A stretch of DNA of 64,000 bases from NCBI RefSeq assembly GCF_000378305.1, contig NZ_KB899538.1:310001-374000 (forward strand), in the 5' to 3' direction. Below, one piece after another: positions 1 through 9,239 of the stretch (within the stretch, counting starts at the first letter, position 1; the number at the start of each line of letters is the position of its first letter). Under the pieces are notes generated by a model. The model did not search any database. It had not been told where the DNA came from and saw nothing but the letters and a program-made list of their open reading frames with translations. Origin of the DNA: Thioalkalivibrio sp. ALJ12. GTDB taxonomy: Bacteria > Pseudomonadota > Gammaproteobacteria > Ectothiorhodospirales > Ectothiorhodospiraceae. The translations under genes and the position numbers were made by a program.

Positions 1-1131
1 GCCGGTGGCACGCTGGCGATCTACGGGTTGCTCACGGCCAGCAGCGTACTGACACCGACGATCGTGGGCAGTGGGGCGGTGATCCTGCTGGCAAGCCTGA
101 CGGCCGAGCGCAGCCTCTTTCGCGGGCTGTCGGAGACCGATGCCTTCAAGCGGCGCATCCTGGTCCTGGGCACGGGCAGCCGCGCGCGCTCACTGGAGGT
201 ACGCCATGCCGGACCCGACGGGGGCGATGCCACCTATCAGGTCGTCGGGTATGTGGCGACCGAGCGCGAGACCGACCGGCTGGTGGACCAGCAGCGACTC
301 CGGGTGCTGGACGACAAGACCAGCCTGCTGGATGTGGCGCGCTCGCTGCGGGTAGAGGAGATCGTGGTGGGCATGCGCGAGCGCCGCGAGAACCTGCCGG
401 TCAACCAACTGCTGGAATGCAAGCTCAACGGCATTCGCATCACGGATCTGTCGACCTTCTTTGAACGCGAGGACCGCCAGCTCCAGCTGGACGGGATCAA
501 CACCAGCTGGCTGGTGTTTGGCGAGGGCTTCCGCCAGCACCGCGCACGCGCCGTGGTCAAGCGCAGCTTCGATCTACTGGCGAGCACGGCCCTGCTGGTG
601 GCAACCCTGCCGGTGATGCTGCTGACCGCGATCGCCATCAAGCTCGACAGCCCGGGGCCGGTCCTCTACTGGCAGACCCGGGTCGGCCAGGGCAACACGC
701 CGTTCGAGATCTGCAAGTTCCGCAGCATGCGCAGCGATGCCGAGGGGGACGGCGTGGCCCGCTGGGCAAGCGGCGACGACGACCGCATCACGCGCGTGGG
801 CCGGGTAATCCGCAAGCTGCGCATCGACGAGCTGCCGCAGATCATCAACGTATTTCAGGGGCGTATGTCGTTCGTAGGGCCGCGCCCGGAGCGCCCCGTG
901 TTTGTGGAACAGCTCAGCGAGGAGATCCCGTATTTCCTCGCCCGCCACAGCATCCGCCCCGGCATCACCGGCTGGGCGCAGGTGCGCTACGCCTACGGCG
1001 CGTCGGTCGAGGATGCCCGGCAAAAGCTCCAGTACGACCTGTACTACGTCAAGAACCACAGCCTGTTTATGGATCTGATGATCCTGTTCGAGACGGTCCG
1101 CGTCGTCCTGTTTGGCCGCGGGGCCCGCTGA
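1..1131 (+). CDS. Initiating sugar transferase of the PEP-CTERM/XrtA locus (5' end missing)
   Basis: The reading frame is open to the left edge, so the true start lies outside; 376 residues are visible. This is a polyprenyl-phosphate sugar-1-phosphate transferase that would load the first sugar on undecaprenyl phosphate at the inner membrane. The middle has a nucleotide-binding-like segment (RILVLGTGSRA). The C-terminal half is a complete bacterial sugar transferase domain: KRSFDLL before a membrane helix, SPGPVLYWQTRVGQG, KFRSMRSDAEGD, RKLRIDELPQ, SFVGPRPERP, PGITGWAQV and DLYYVKN. Its position directly before prsK-prsR-prsT is the usual order in XrtA loci (TIGR03013-type enzyme). The sugar transferred cannot be read from the sequence. 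The next gene follows after 3 bases, so they are probably co-transcribed. Confidence 0.92.
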   Translation, partial: AGGTLAIYGLLTASSVLTPTIVGSGAVILLASLTAERSLFRGLSETDAFKRRILVLGTGSRARSLEVRHAGPDGGDATYQVVGYVATERETDRLVDQQRLRVLDDKTSLLDVARSLRVEEIVVGMRERRENLPVNQLLECKLNGIRITDLSTFFEREDRQLQLDGINTSWLVFGEGFRQHRARAVVKRSFDLLASTALLVATLPVMLLTAIAIKLDSPGPVLYWQTRVGQGNTPFEICKFRSMRSDAEGDGVARWASGDDDRITRVGRVIRKLRIDELPQIINVFQGRMSFVGPRPERPVFVEQLSEEIPYFLARHSIRPGITGWAQVRYAYGASVEDARQKLQYDLYYVKNHSLFMDLMILFETVRVVLFGRGAR

Positions 1132-1134
1132 GCC

Positions 1135-3201
1135 ATGAATCTCGCTGCGCCCAGCTATCTCCTGGCCACCCTCGCCTTCCTCGTCCTGGCAGTGCTGGCC
1201 CTGTGGACCTGGCGGCAGCGCCCGGGAAGCCTTTGGGTCGCGGGTGCCGCGCTGTTATCCGTGATCTGGGCGCTGCACATGGCGCTCGTGGCGCACGCGA
1301 TCGGCGAGGCCCCGGTCTCCGGCGGGGCCTTCGAGGTGCTGCGCAACGCCGGGTGGTTCGCGGTCCTGTTCGCGCTGCTCGCGCGCCGCGGCGAGCCGAG
1401 CACGCGTCCACCCGCACCTTTGCGCACGGCGATGATCGTCACCGCCGCACTGATGTTCGGGCTGTTCGCGGCTCTGGCCCTGCCGCTCCCGCTGACCTAT
1501 GGCGCCTGGGTGGGCACTGCGATGCTGGGCATGGCGGTGCTGGGTCTGGTCCTGGTCGAGCAGGTCTTTCGCAATACGCCCCTGCAACGGCGCTGGGAGA
1601 TCAAGTTCCTGAGCCTGGGCCTCGGGGCGATGTTCGCCTTCGACCTGTTCCTGTTTGCCGATCTCGTGCTGTTCGGGGCGATCAACAGCCCCGTCTGGCA
1701 AGCCCGCGGCCTGGTGAATGGCCTGGTCGTGCCATTGATCGCGATTTCCCTGGCCCGCCGGCCGCTGCAGGCCCGCGAGGCCCCGGTGGTCTCGCGCCAC
1801 CTGCTGTTTCACACCGCGGCGCTGATCGGCGCCGGGCTTTATCTGTTCGCCATCGGGGCCGCCGGGTACTACCTGCGACATGTCGGGGGCGATCTGGGTG
1901 CCTTCCTGCAGGTAGTGTTTCTGTTCGGCGCCGCATTGCTGCTGGCCGTCATCGTCGCCTCGGGCAGTCTGCGGTCGCGTCTGCGCGTCTTCCTGGCCAA
2001 GCACTTCTTTCGCTACTCGTTCGATTACCGCCAGGAGTGGCTGCGATTTACCGGCACGCTCTCGGCCGAGGATGACGAGATCCCGTTCCGCCAGCGCGCC
2101 ATCCAGGCGATCGGCGAGCTGGTGGACAGCCCCGGGGGGCTGCTGTGGGTGCGCGACCGCAACGGCCCCTACGCCCTGGAGGGAGTGCTGAACCTGGGCG
2201 ATCCGAGTTATCCCCCGGAGGAGCCCGACGGGGCGTTGGTGGAGTTCGTCGCGCGCACCGGCTGGGTGATCGACCTCAACGAATATCGCCGGGACCCCGA
2301 GCTGTATCAGGGCCTGCAACTGCCGGAATGGCTGGCACAGAACACGCGCCTGTGGGTGGTGGTGCCGCTGCTCAAGGGCGAGCGCCTGCAGGGGTTCGTC
2401 GTGCTCGCCCAGCCGCGCGCGCCGCGCAAGATCGACTGGGAGGAACGCGACCTCCTGAAGACCGCCGGGCGCCAGCTCGCGGTGTATGTCGCGCTGGTGC
2501 AGACCGACGAGGCCCTGCTGGAGGCCCGCCAGTTCGAGGCCTTTCACCGGCTGGCGGCGTTTCTGGTGCACGACCTCAAGAACGTCTCGGCCCAGTTGTC
2601 CCTGGTGTGTTCCAACGCGGAGCGTCACCTGTCCAATCCGGACTTTGTCCGCGACGCCCTGAATACGGTGAGCAATGCCCGCGACCGGCTGGAACGAACC
2701 CTGGCCCAGCTGCGCCACGCGCAGGCCACGCCCGACACACCGAGCCGCATCATCCCGCTGGACCGGCTGCTCGCCGAGGTCTCCGAGGCCAGCAGCCATC
2801 GCTCGCCCCTGCCGCGGCTGGACCTGCGCGAATCCGCGGCCGTCATCGGCGACCAGGAAGGTCTTAAAAATGTACTACTCAATCTTGTAAGAAACGCTCA
2901 AGAAGCTACGCCGGATGACGGCTCAATCAATCTCAATCTTTACACCGAAGGGGGTTGGGCTATTGTTCAAATTGAAGACACGGGGAGCGGTATGGAGCCG
3001 GCTTTTCTAAAAAATCGGCTCTTCAAGCCCTTTCAAACCACCAAGGGAAATGCAGGGATGGGGATTGGTTTATATGAGGCGCGGGATCGTGTTTTGCGCA
3101 TGGGCGGACGCATCACCGTCGACAGCGAGGCCGGCGTCGGAACGATCTTTACCCTGAAGCTCCCCTTGCAGATCGCACCGGCCATGGCTGAACCGTCATG
3201 A
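1135..3201 (+). CDS. prsK: PEP-CTERM system sensor histidine kinase PrsK
   Basis: A 688-residue membrane sensor kinase, partner of PrsR. The N-terminal ~290 residues are a run of hydrophobic helices, followed by a GAF-like sensory region (about 300-460). The phosphoacceptor is in the H-box FLVHDLKN (His about 479). The ATPase lobe carries the N-box (LLNLVRNAQEA, about 580), DTGSGM and GMGIGLYEA, so the kinase looks intact. This long N-terminal membrane part plus GAF plus HK layout is typical of PrsK (TIGR02916). Oddity: the stretch encoding the N and G boxes (about 2865-3105) has much lower GC than the rest; my count is 86/180 at 2881-3060, against 45/60 at 2701-2760. The stop overlaps a possible upstream start of prsR (ATGA). 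The signal sensed is unknown. Confidence 0.93.
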   Translation: MNLAAPSYLLATLAFLVLAVLALWTWRQRPGSLWVAGAALLSVIWALHMALVAHAIGEAPVSGGAFEVLRNAGWFAVLFALLARRGEPSTRPPAPLRTAMIVTAALMFGLFAALALPLPLTYGAWVGTAMLGMAVLGLVLVEQVFRNTPLQRRWEIKFLSLGLGAMFAFDLFLFADLVLFGAINSPVWQARGLVNGLVVPLIAISLARRPLQAREAPVVSRHLLFHTAALIGAGLYLFAIGAAGYYLRHVGGDLGAFLQVVFLFGAALLLAVIVASGSLRSRLRVFLAKHFFRYSFDYRQEWLRFTGTLSAEDDEIPFRQRAIQAIGELVDSPGGLLWVRDRNGPYALEGVLNLGDPSYPPEEPDGALVEFVARTGWVIDLNEYRRDPELYQGLQLPEWLAQNTRLWVVVPLLKGERLQGFVVLAQPRAPRKIDWEERDLLKTAGRQLAVYVALVQTDEALLEARQFEAFHRLAAFLVHDLKNVSAQLSLVCSNAERHLSNPDFVRDALNTVSNARDRLERTLAQLRHAQATPDTPSRIIPLDRLLAEVSEASSHRSPLPRLDLRESAAVIGDQEGLKNVLLNLVRNAQEATPDDGSINLNLYTEGGWAIVQIEDTGSGMEPAFLKNRLFKPFQTTKGNAGMGIGLYEARDRVLRMGGRITVDSEAGVGTIFTLKLPLQIAPAMAEPS

Positions 3202-3227
3202 AGGCCGCTGGTGATTGTGAGGGTTCC

Positions 3228-4565
3228 ATGCTGAAGCTTCTCATCGTCGAAGACGATCAGGGTCTGCGCAACCAACTGAGCTGGTGTTTTGAGGGATACG
3301 AGATCCTGGAGGCCGAGGACCGCGAAAGTGCCATGTCCAGGATGCGCCGCCATCAGCCGGAGTTGGTGACGCTGGACCTGGGCCTGCCGCCGGACCCGGC
3401 CAACGCCTCCGAGGGCCTGGCCCTGCTGCAGGACATCCTGGCGATGGACCCGGAGACCAAGGTCATTGTCGTCACTGGGAATGACGATCGCGAGAACGCG
3501 CTCAAGGCCGTGGCCCTGGGGGCCTACGACTACTACATCAAACCGGTCGAATCCGACCTGCTGCGGATGATCGTCGATCGCGCCGCTCACCTGTACGAGC
3601 TCGAGGCGGAGAACCGCAAGCTGGCACGCAGGCCCGGGGCATCCCTGAGCGGGGTCATCACCGCCGACCCGGGGATGCTGGATGTCTGCCGGGTGGTCGA
3701 GCGTGTCGCGCCCTCGGATGCCACCGTGCTGCTGCTGGGCGAGAGCGGCACCGGGAAGGAGGTGCTGGCGCGCGCCCTGCACGACCTGAGCGGGCGCGCC
3801 AGTGAACGCTTCGTGGCGATCAACTGCGCGGCGATCCCGGAGAACCTGCTGGAAAGCGAACTGTTCGGGTACGAGAAGGGCGCCTTTACCGGGGCCACGC
3901 GGCAGACCATCGGCCGCATCGAACACGCCAACAACGGGACCCTGTTCCTGGACGAGATTGGCGACCTGCCGCACAGCCTGCAGGCCAAGCTGCTGCGCTT
4001 TCTGCAGGAGCGCAAGATCGAACGCCTGGGCGGTCGCAGCGAGATCCCGGTCAACGTGCGCATCATCGGCGCCACGAACCAGGACCTGAAGGCGCTGATC
4101 CAGCGGGGCGAGTTCCGCGAAGACCTGTATTACCGCATCAGCGAGATCTCGGTCTCGATCCCCCCGCTGCGCGAGCGCAAAGGGGATGCAACGCTGCTGG
4201 CGCACTACCTGCTCGACCGCTTCACCCAGGATCAGCGACGGCCGCGCCGCGGCTTCACCCAGGATGCCACCCACGCGATCGAGGCCTACGACTGGCCGGG
4301 CAACGTGCGCGAGATGGAAAACCTGATCCGCCGCGCCGTGATCATGGCCGACAGCCAGTTGATTACCGCAAAGGACCTGGGCCTGGAGCCCCCCGAGGGC
4401 GAGGCCCCGGCGGTACGACTACGCGACATCCGCGACAGCGCGGAACACGAGGCCATCCTGAAGGCGATGGCCCGCAGCAAGAACAACATTGCCCAGGCCG
4501 CCGACCAGCTCGGAATCACACGGCCGACGCTCTACAGCCTGCTCGACAAATTTGGCCTGAGGTAA
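3228..4565 (+). CDS. prsR: PEP-CTERM-box response regulator PrsR, sigma-54 activator
   Basis: A 445-residue NtrC-family activator. The receiver domain begins MLKLLIVEDD, with the phosphoacceptor Asp50 in VTLDLGLPP. The central AAA+ domain has Walker A GESGTGKE (about 171), the sigma-54-contacting GAFTGA loop (about 218-223) and Walker B TLFLDEIGD. The C-terminus is a Fis-type helix-turn-helix (NNIAQAADQLGITRPTLYSLL). With GAFTGA present it should activate RpoN promoters, and two strong -24/-12 promoters lie downstream (8246, 12492). Start: I chose the ATG at 3228 because the family begins right at the receiver fold and a GAGGG lies just upstream. The in-frame ATG at 3198 overlaps the prsK stop and would add ten residues. 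Paired with PrsK. Confidence 0.93.
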   Translation: MLKLLIVEDDQGLRNQLSWCFEGYEILEAEDRESAMSRMRRHQPELVTLDLGLPPDPANASEGLALLQDILAMDPETKVIVVTGNDDRENALKAVALGAYDYYIKPVESDLLRMIVDRAAHLYELEAENRKLARRPGASLSGVITADPGMLDVCRVVERVAPSDATVLLLGESGTGKEVLARALHDLSGRASERFVAINCAAIPENLLESELFGYEKGAFTGATRQTIGRIEHANNGTLFLDEIGDLPHSLQAKLLRFLQERKIERLGGRSEIPVNVRIIGATNQDLKALIQRGEFREDLYYRISEISVSIPPLRERKGDATLLAHYLLDRFTQDQRRPRRGFTQDATHAIEAYDWPGNVREMENLIRRAVIMADSQLITAKDLGLEPPEGEAPAVRLRDIRDSAEHEAILKAMARSKNNIAQAADQLGITRPTLYSLLDKFGLR

Positions 4566-4572
4566 ACCCGCC

Positions 4573-7380
4573 ATGAAGACTCCCCGTTCTGTATCCCGTG
4601 TAGTGGGCTCGCCCCGCCGCACCCTCCCGCGCCTGGCCCCGTTGCTGATGGCGCTGACCCTGGTCGGTTGCGATGCCCTGGGCACCCCGACCGAGGCCGA
4701 GCACCGCGAACGTGCCGAGCGCCACATGGAGGCGGGCGAATATGCCGCAGCCACCATCGAATATCGCAACGCGCTGCAGCACAACCCGGACCCCGAGGTG
4801 CGCGGCCGCCTGGGCCTCGCCTATCTGCGCGACCAGCAGCCGGAACCGGCCGTGCGCCACCTGCAACGAGCCCTGGAGACCGGCGCGGACCCGAACGAGT
4901 ACGCCCTGCCCCTGGCGCGGCTGCTGTTCATGCTGGGCGGCAGTGGGGCAATCGCCGAGATCCCCGAGGCCGATGGCCTGGAAGGCGAGGATGCCGCGCG
5001 CCTGCTGGCCTATCGGTCGCTGGCGGCCTATCAGGCGGGAGACGCCACTGCCGGGTCGGATTATCTTGAGGTCGCCCGCGAGGCGCAGGACGACCTGGTC
5101 GAGATTCATCTGGCGCGCGCCTACAAGGCGATGTCCGATGGCGACGCCGAGCAGGCCATGAAGATGACCGACGCGGCCCTGGAAACGGACCCCGAGTTTT
5201 CCCCTGCCTGGTCCCTCAAGGGCGATCTGGAACGGGTGCAGGGCGACCCCGAGGCCGCGCTCAAAGCCTTTAGCCGTGCCGTCGAGCTGCGCCCGGATGC
5301 GATCGCGGAACGCCTGAAACGCGGGCTGATGCACGTCGAACTGGGGCAGTTCGACGAGGCCCGGGCCGATGCCAAATTCCTCAAGGATGGCGCACCCAAC
5401 CACGCCGGTGGCCACTTCCTGATGGGGCTGATCGAGTTCGAGACGGGTGAACCCCTGCAGGCTCGTCCCCATCTGGAAGAGGCGCTGGCGGCCTCGGCCA
5501 ACTACCGTCTCGCGATGCCCTATCTGGCGGCGATCCAGCTGGAAGAAGGCAACTGGTCCCAGGCGGAGCGTCTGCTGGAGCGCCATCATGCGCTGGGCCC
5601 GCCGAATGCGATGAGCTACCGGCTGCTGGCCCAGTTGCGCATCGAACAGGGCCGCACGCAGGAGGCGCGACGGATCCTGGCCGAGGCACTGAGCGAACGG
5701 CCCGACCTGATCGAGGCCCTGGGCGATCAGCTGGCCGCGCTGTACATCGGCGAGGGCGACACCGAAAGCGGGATCGAGGTCCTGCGCGAGGCCCTGGCCA
5801 ACCGCGCGGACCGCCCGGAGCTGCAGGAGATGCTGGGGATTGCCCTGGTGCGGCACGGCGATCACGAGCAGGGCATGGCGCTGCTGCACCGGGTCGCCAG
5901 CGAAAGCGCGGATGTACGTCTGGCCGACTACTCTGTGGCCCTGGCACATATCCGGGATGGGCAGTACGAGCAGGCCCTGGAGGCCACTCAGCGCCTGCGC
6001 GACAAGGACCCGGAAAACCCGCAGGGCTTCAACCTGATGGGCGCCGCCCTGCTGGGGCTGGGCGAAATCCACGAGGCCCGCCTGATCTACCAGGAAGGAT
6101 TGTCGCTCCACCCGGACAACAGCACCCTGGCACTGAACCTGAGCTCGCTCGAGGTCCGCCAGGGCAACCTGGAGACGGCCCGCGAGATCCTCGAGGACCT
6201 GCAGGAACGCGACCCCGGGCATTCCACTTCGGCGATTCGGCTGGCAACACTGCACTTTCAGCAGGGCGAGATGGAAGCCGGCAAGCGTTGGCTGCAGGAC
6301 GCAATCGAGGCACACCCGGATCGGATCGAGCCCTACCTGATGCTGGCACGCGCCCAGAACCAGCAGGAGGATCACGCCGCCGCCCGATCCACCCTGGAAA
6401 AAGCACGCGAACATCACCCCAACGACACCCGAGTGCTGGGCCTGCTGGTCGATCTGCAGGAACGCGAAGGGGACTTCGCGGGCGCGGCACAGACGCTTGG
6501 GCACCTGGCCATATTGCGGCCGGATGCCGCGGAGCTGCGCTTCCGGCAGGCGCGTAATCTCGCCGCGCTGGGCGAGACCGAGCAGGCGGTCACGGCCCTG
6601 CGCGAGACGCTGTCGATCGACTCCAGCCACATGAGCGCGCGCATGGTGCTGACCCGCCACCTGAGTCTGGCCGGCGAGGTCGACGAGGCGCGTCAGGTCT
6701 TCGAGCCCGTCGCGGAACGCGCCCCGGAGGCGGCGCAGGTGATCGCGCAGCAGGCCTGGTTCGACGCGCAAGCCGGCGAGCTCGAAAAAGCGATCGAAGG
6801 CTACGAACGCGCCCTTGAGCGCGAGTCCCGACGCGACTGGCTGGTGGAGAAATACCAGGCTCAGCAGCGCGCCGGCCATTCCGAGGCGGCCCTGGAGACG
6901 CTGAAGGGCTGGCTGCAGGACCACCCGGAAGATGCGGCCTCGCGCCACCTGCTCGGCTCGGCACAGATCAACGCCGGCCACGAGGCCGAGGCCCTGGAAA
7001 CCTACGAAACAGTGCTGGAACAGCGGCCCAACGATGTCATCGCGCTGAACAATGCGGCGTGGCTGGCCCGCGAGACCGACAACCCTCGCGCCCGCGAGTA
7101 CGCCCAGCGAGCCGTCGAGCTGGCCCCGGATCAGCCCGCGATTCTCGACACCCTGGGCGTGGTGCTGCTGGAGGGCGGCGACACCGAGAGCGCCCTGGAG
7201 ACCCTGCAGCGAGCCTACCGGATGAGCCCGCAGGCACCGGATATCGGGTTCCATCTGGCACAGGCCTACCAGGCCAGCGGCGAAACCGAACAGGCGCGCG
7301 CCCTGCTGACGGAGCTACTGGAGGCCCACGAAGACTTCCCGGAACGCGAACGGGCCCAGTCGCTGCGCGAGTCGCTATAG
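4573..7380 (+). CDS. prsT: PEP-CTERM system TPR-repeat lipoprotein PrsT
   Basis: A 935-residue envelope lipoprotein. The N-terminus has a basic region, a hydrophobic stretch and a lipobox (LTLVGC, Cys33), predicting lipid attachment after signal peptidase II cleavage. Nearly all the rest is degenerate TPR repeats of about 34 residues with the usual small/aromatic pattern (for example AAWLARETDNPRAREYAQ and YQASGETEQARALLTELL). Length and composition match PrsT (TIGR02917), the third member of the prsK-prsR-prsT set. It probably scaffolds the envelope assembly complex, but its partner is not known. It starts 7 bases after prsR and ends before a strong hairpin at 7409. A very long antisense frame exists here but is a GC artefact. 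Confidence 0.93.
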   Translation: MKTPRSVSRVVGSPRRTLPRLAPLLMALTLVGCDALGTPTEAEHRERAERHMEAGEYAAATIEYRNALQHNPDPEVRGRLGLAYLRDQQPEPAVRHLQRALETGADPNEYALPLARLLFMLGGSGAIAEIPEADGLEGEDAARLLAYRSLAAYQAGDATAGSDYLEVAREAQDDLVEIHLARAYKAMSDGDAEQAMKMTDAALETDPEFSPAWSLKGDLERVQGDPEAALKAFSRAVELRPDAIAERLKRGLMHVELGQFDEARADAKFLKDGAPNHAGGHFLMGLIEFETGEPLQARPHLEEALAASANYRLAMPYLAAIQLEEGNWSQAERLLERHHALGPPNAMSYRLLAQLRIEQGRTQEARRILAEALSERPDLIEALGDQLAALYIGEGDTESGIEVLREALANRADRPELQEMLGIALVRHGDHEQGMALLHRVASESADVRLADYSVALAHIRDGQYEQALEATQRLRDKDPENPQGFNLMGAALLGLGEIHEARLIYQEGLSLHPDNSTLALNLSSLEVRQGNLETAREILEDLQERDPGHSTSAIRLATLHFQQGEMEAGKRWLQDAIEAHPDRIEPYLMLARAQNQQEDHAAARSTLEKAREHHPNDTRVLGLLVDLQEREGDFAGAAQTLGHLAILRPDAAELRFRQARNLAALGETEQAVTALRETLSIDSSHMSARMVLTRHLSLAGEVDEARQVFEPVAERAPEAAQVIAQQAWFDAQAGELEKAIEGYERALERESRRDWLVEKYQAQQRAGHSEAALETLKGWLQDHPEDAASRHLLGSAQINAGHEAEALETYETVLEQRPNDVIALNNAAWLARETDNPRAREYAQRAVELAPDQPAILDTLGVVLLEGGDTESALETLQRAYRMSPQAPDIGFHLAQAYQASGETEQARALLTELLEAHEDFPERERAQSLRESL

Positions 7381-7408
7381 GCGAGACAAGCGGGAAGGAT
7401 GCCCTGAC

Positions 7409-7440
7409 CTGAAGCCCACGCTCGCGTGGGCTTCAGTGTT
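7409..7440. terminator. Hairpin terminator between prsT and a convergent methyltransferase gene
   Basis: A 12-bp perfect stem (7409-7420 with 7425-7436) closes a CTCG tetraloop and is followed by TGTTT. It lies 29 bases after the prsT stop and 13 bases beyond the end of the minus-strand methyltransferase gene, so it can serve both. The T-tract is short on the plus side and absent on the minus side, so efficiency is uncertain. Confidence 0.65.
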
Positions 7441-7452
7441 TCTCCGGGACGA

Positions 7453-8118
7453 TTACGGTCGCTTCAACAGCAGATTGTAGCAGTTGCCCGAGATCGAGGA
7501 GTCGACCACCTGGAATCCGGCGCTGGTGAAGCGGCTCAGGATATCGCGGGCCTCGTACGGGGTATGCAGGATGCCCTTGCGCATGCCCCAGCGGTTGATG
7601 CGTTCGGCAATCGCCTTGAGTGGTTGCGGCGTGCGCGGGTACAGCAGGACGTTCGCAGCCAGGGTGCCCCCCGGCTTGAGCACCCGAAAGGCCTCGTGGA
7701 TGGCGCCGTCCACATCCGGAAAGCAGTGCACGGAGTTGGCGATATTGGCCGTATCGAACTCGCCGTCGGCGAACGGCAGCTCCGCAGCGTCGGCGTGTTT
7801 GACAGTCACGTGCTCGTCCTTTGCGAAGCGATGGCGCGCGCCCGCCAGCATGGATTCGGCGTAATCCACGCCGACGACCTCGCTCTCCGGCAGTTTGCGG
7901 CGGCGCCGCCACTTGATCGCCATCTCCAGCAACGTCCCGGTGCCGCAGCCGATCTCCAGATGCCGGGCCCCCATATTGCCGCCGAAAAACCGGATCTGGG
8001 CGCCCAGGGTGCTGTTGTAGGCAAAGGTCAGGATGAAAAACCCCCGCGCGTCGTACCACCACGGTGGCGACTTGTAGGCCTCGGCAATCTCGTCGCGGGT
8101 CTTGGCACGCTTGGACAT
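7453..8118 (-). CDS. Class I SAM-dependent methyltransferase
   Basis: A 221-residue Rossmann-type methyltransferase. Motif I is HLEIGCGTGTLLEM (residues 53-66), an acidic motif II lies in EVVGVDYAESML, and later motifs read EFDTANIANSVHCFPDVDGAIHEAF and VLKPGGTLAANVLLY, the ubiE/arsM-like pattern. There is no signal peptide, so it should be cytoplasmic. The substrate is not identifiable. The start ATG at 8118 has GAAGGAGATGTCAC upstream, a good ribosome site. It sits between prsT (convergent) and the PEP-CTERM gene (divergent) and may not belong to either transcription unit. A role in modifying the polysaccharide or a lipid is guesswork. Confidence 0.85.
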   Translation of the reverse strand: MSKRAKTRDEIAEAYKSPPWWYDARGFFILTFAYNSTLGAQIRFFGGNMGARHLEIGCGTGTLLEMAIKWRRRRKLPESEVVGVDYAESMLAGARHRFAKDEHVTVKHADAAELPFADGEFDTANIANSVHCFPDVDGAIHEAFRVLKPGGTLAANVLLYPRTPQPLKAIAERINRWGMRKGILHTPYEARDILSRFTSAGFQVVDSSISGNCYNLLLKRP

Positions 8119-8175
8119 GTGACATCTCCTTCACGGAAAGAACGGCCGAACCCCCAACCCCCGCCGTCCGTTTTT

Positions 8176-8242
8176 TTTACATGGCCCCTTTACAAGACCA
8201 GAACCAAAACATGAAAACCTCTGTTAAATCCTACAGTTAAAT
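8176..8242 (+). repeat. Short repeated motifs upstream of the sigma-54 promoter (possible activator sites)
   Basis: Two TTTACA hexamers (8176-8181 and 8189-8194) lie about 52-70 bases upstream of the -24 element. Two copies of GTTAAAT (8223-8229 and 8236-8242), 13 bases apart, lie directly upstream of the promoter. The first TTTACA overlaps a T8 run at 8171-8178. NtrC-type activators bind repeated sites in such positions, but the PrsR site is not known to me and AT-rich hexamers can recur by chance. Confidence 0.3.
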
Positions 8243-8245
8243 GGT

Positions 8246-8262
8246 TTGGCACGCAGCCTGCT
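8246..8262 (+). promoter_or_regulatory. Sigma-54 (RpoN) -24/-12 promoter of the PEP-CTERM gene
   Basis: The sequence TTGGCACGCAGCCTGCT matches the RpoN consensus YTGGCACGrNNNTTGCW almost base for base. GG is at 8248-8249 and GC at 8260-8261, with exactly ten bases between. Transcription would begin near 8273, giving a leader of about 80 bases before the ATG at 8356. The sigma-54 activator PrsR is encoded 3.7 kb away. Confidence 0.88.
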
Positions 8263-8355
8263 TTACTTCACTCGCAAGACAGGACGACTAGCAAATTGAA
8301 GTGGAAGTAAGCGTTAACCCAAACACATTGAAGCTAACTGGTGGAGGATTTCAAC

Positions 8356-9186
8356 ATGGAAAGGTTCAAGCAAACAGCGCTGGGGGCGGTACTGGCAATA
8401 GCCAGTCTGGGGCTTGCGGGCACCGCACATGCCGGCGTCTTTACGATTGATGATTCGCAGCTCGATCTCTCGACGATCGCAGTCGGCGAACGTCAGGTTG
8501 ACCGTATTACCGGCGGGTATGAGGAGCTGCTGACCCTCGATACCGACGGTTCCTTCGACGCGGCGGCCTACTGGAACGTAGGTCAGTACTTCCTTGGGGG
8601 TACAAGCGTCAGCAATCGCCTGGGCGCCAGCGGGGACGATGGTGATCTGTTCTATGGCCTGTATGCCGTGTTCCAGTCCTCCGGGACTTTCGACGCGGGC
8701 ACGGGCGAATTCACCGGCACCACCGGCTCGATCGCGCTCTACCTGGACCCGGACCTGAATACCACGTTCGGGTTTACCTCGGGCGATGCGGCCGACGGTG
8801 TGGCCCTGGGCGGCACGGGCGACGACATCCTCGTCGGCTGGTCCGACATCTTCGAGCGGGGTGCTGGTCGCTTTGAACCCGGCTCGGACGATATCGGCAG
8901 CTTCGCGCTGATCTTCAACGAGTGGATGCTGACGGATGAAGGCAAGCAATTCTTCACCAGCCCGGACCCGTTCTACATGAATGTCCGTGTATCGGGCCAG
9001 TTCGACTTTATCGAGGGTTTCGAGGAAGTCGATCAGCGCACTACGTTTGATGTGGTCGGCTCCGCCGACGCCCGGTGGTACGGGGTCCCCGAGCCGGGCA
9101 TGCTGCTTCTGCTGGGAACCGGACTGGTATTGCTCGGCTTCGTCGCCACGCGACGCCGCCGCCGCGACACCGGCCTGGCTGCCTAG
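8356..9186 (+). CDS. PEP-CTERM sorted surface/secreted protein, resembles flocculation-associated PepA
   Basis: A 276-residue exported protein and the likely substrate of the exosortase encoded at 21230. It has an N-terminal signal peptide (MERFKQTALGAVLAIASLG, cleavage probably after AHA near residue 26). The mature part is acidic and glycine-rich. The C-terminus has the sorting signal: VPEP, then a hydrophobic helix (GMLLLLGTGLVLLGFVA), then an arginine cluster (RRRRR). Internal features (GGYEELL, a YGLYAVFQSSGTF segment, LYLDPDLNTTFGF) recall the PepA proteins needed for floc formation in Zoogloea; I hold that sub-assignment with moderate confidence. The start ATG at 8356 was chosen over a GTG at 8341 because GGTGGAGG (8340-8347) is its ribosome site. 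Transcription is likely RpoN/PrsR dependent. Confidence 0.9.
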   Translation: MERFKQTALGAVLAIASLGLAGTAHAGVFTIDDSQLDLSTIAVGERQVDRITGGYEELLTLDTDGSFDAAAYWNVGQYFLGGTSVSNRLGASGDDGDLFYGLYAVFQSSGTFDAGTGEFTGTTGSIALYLDPDLNTTFGFTSGDAADGVALGGTGDDILVGWSDIFERGAGRFEPGSDDIGSFALIFNEWMLTDEGKQFFTSPDPFYMNVRVSGQFDFIEGFEEVDQRTTFDVVGSADARWYGVPEPGMLLLLGTGLVLLGFVATRRRRRDTGLAA

Positions 9187-9239
9187 CAGCCCTTGTGGTT
9201 GGGCCTTCTGCTCCCCCCTGGGTGGAAAGCCTCTCCCGG

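Noticed and set aside
4516-7254. A 912-codon antisense frame opposite prsT
   Set aside because: It is the GC-driven shadow of the TPR gene, has no recognisable domain, and its sense partner is a clear family member.
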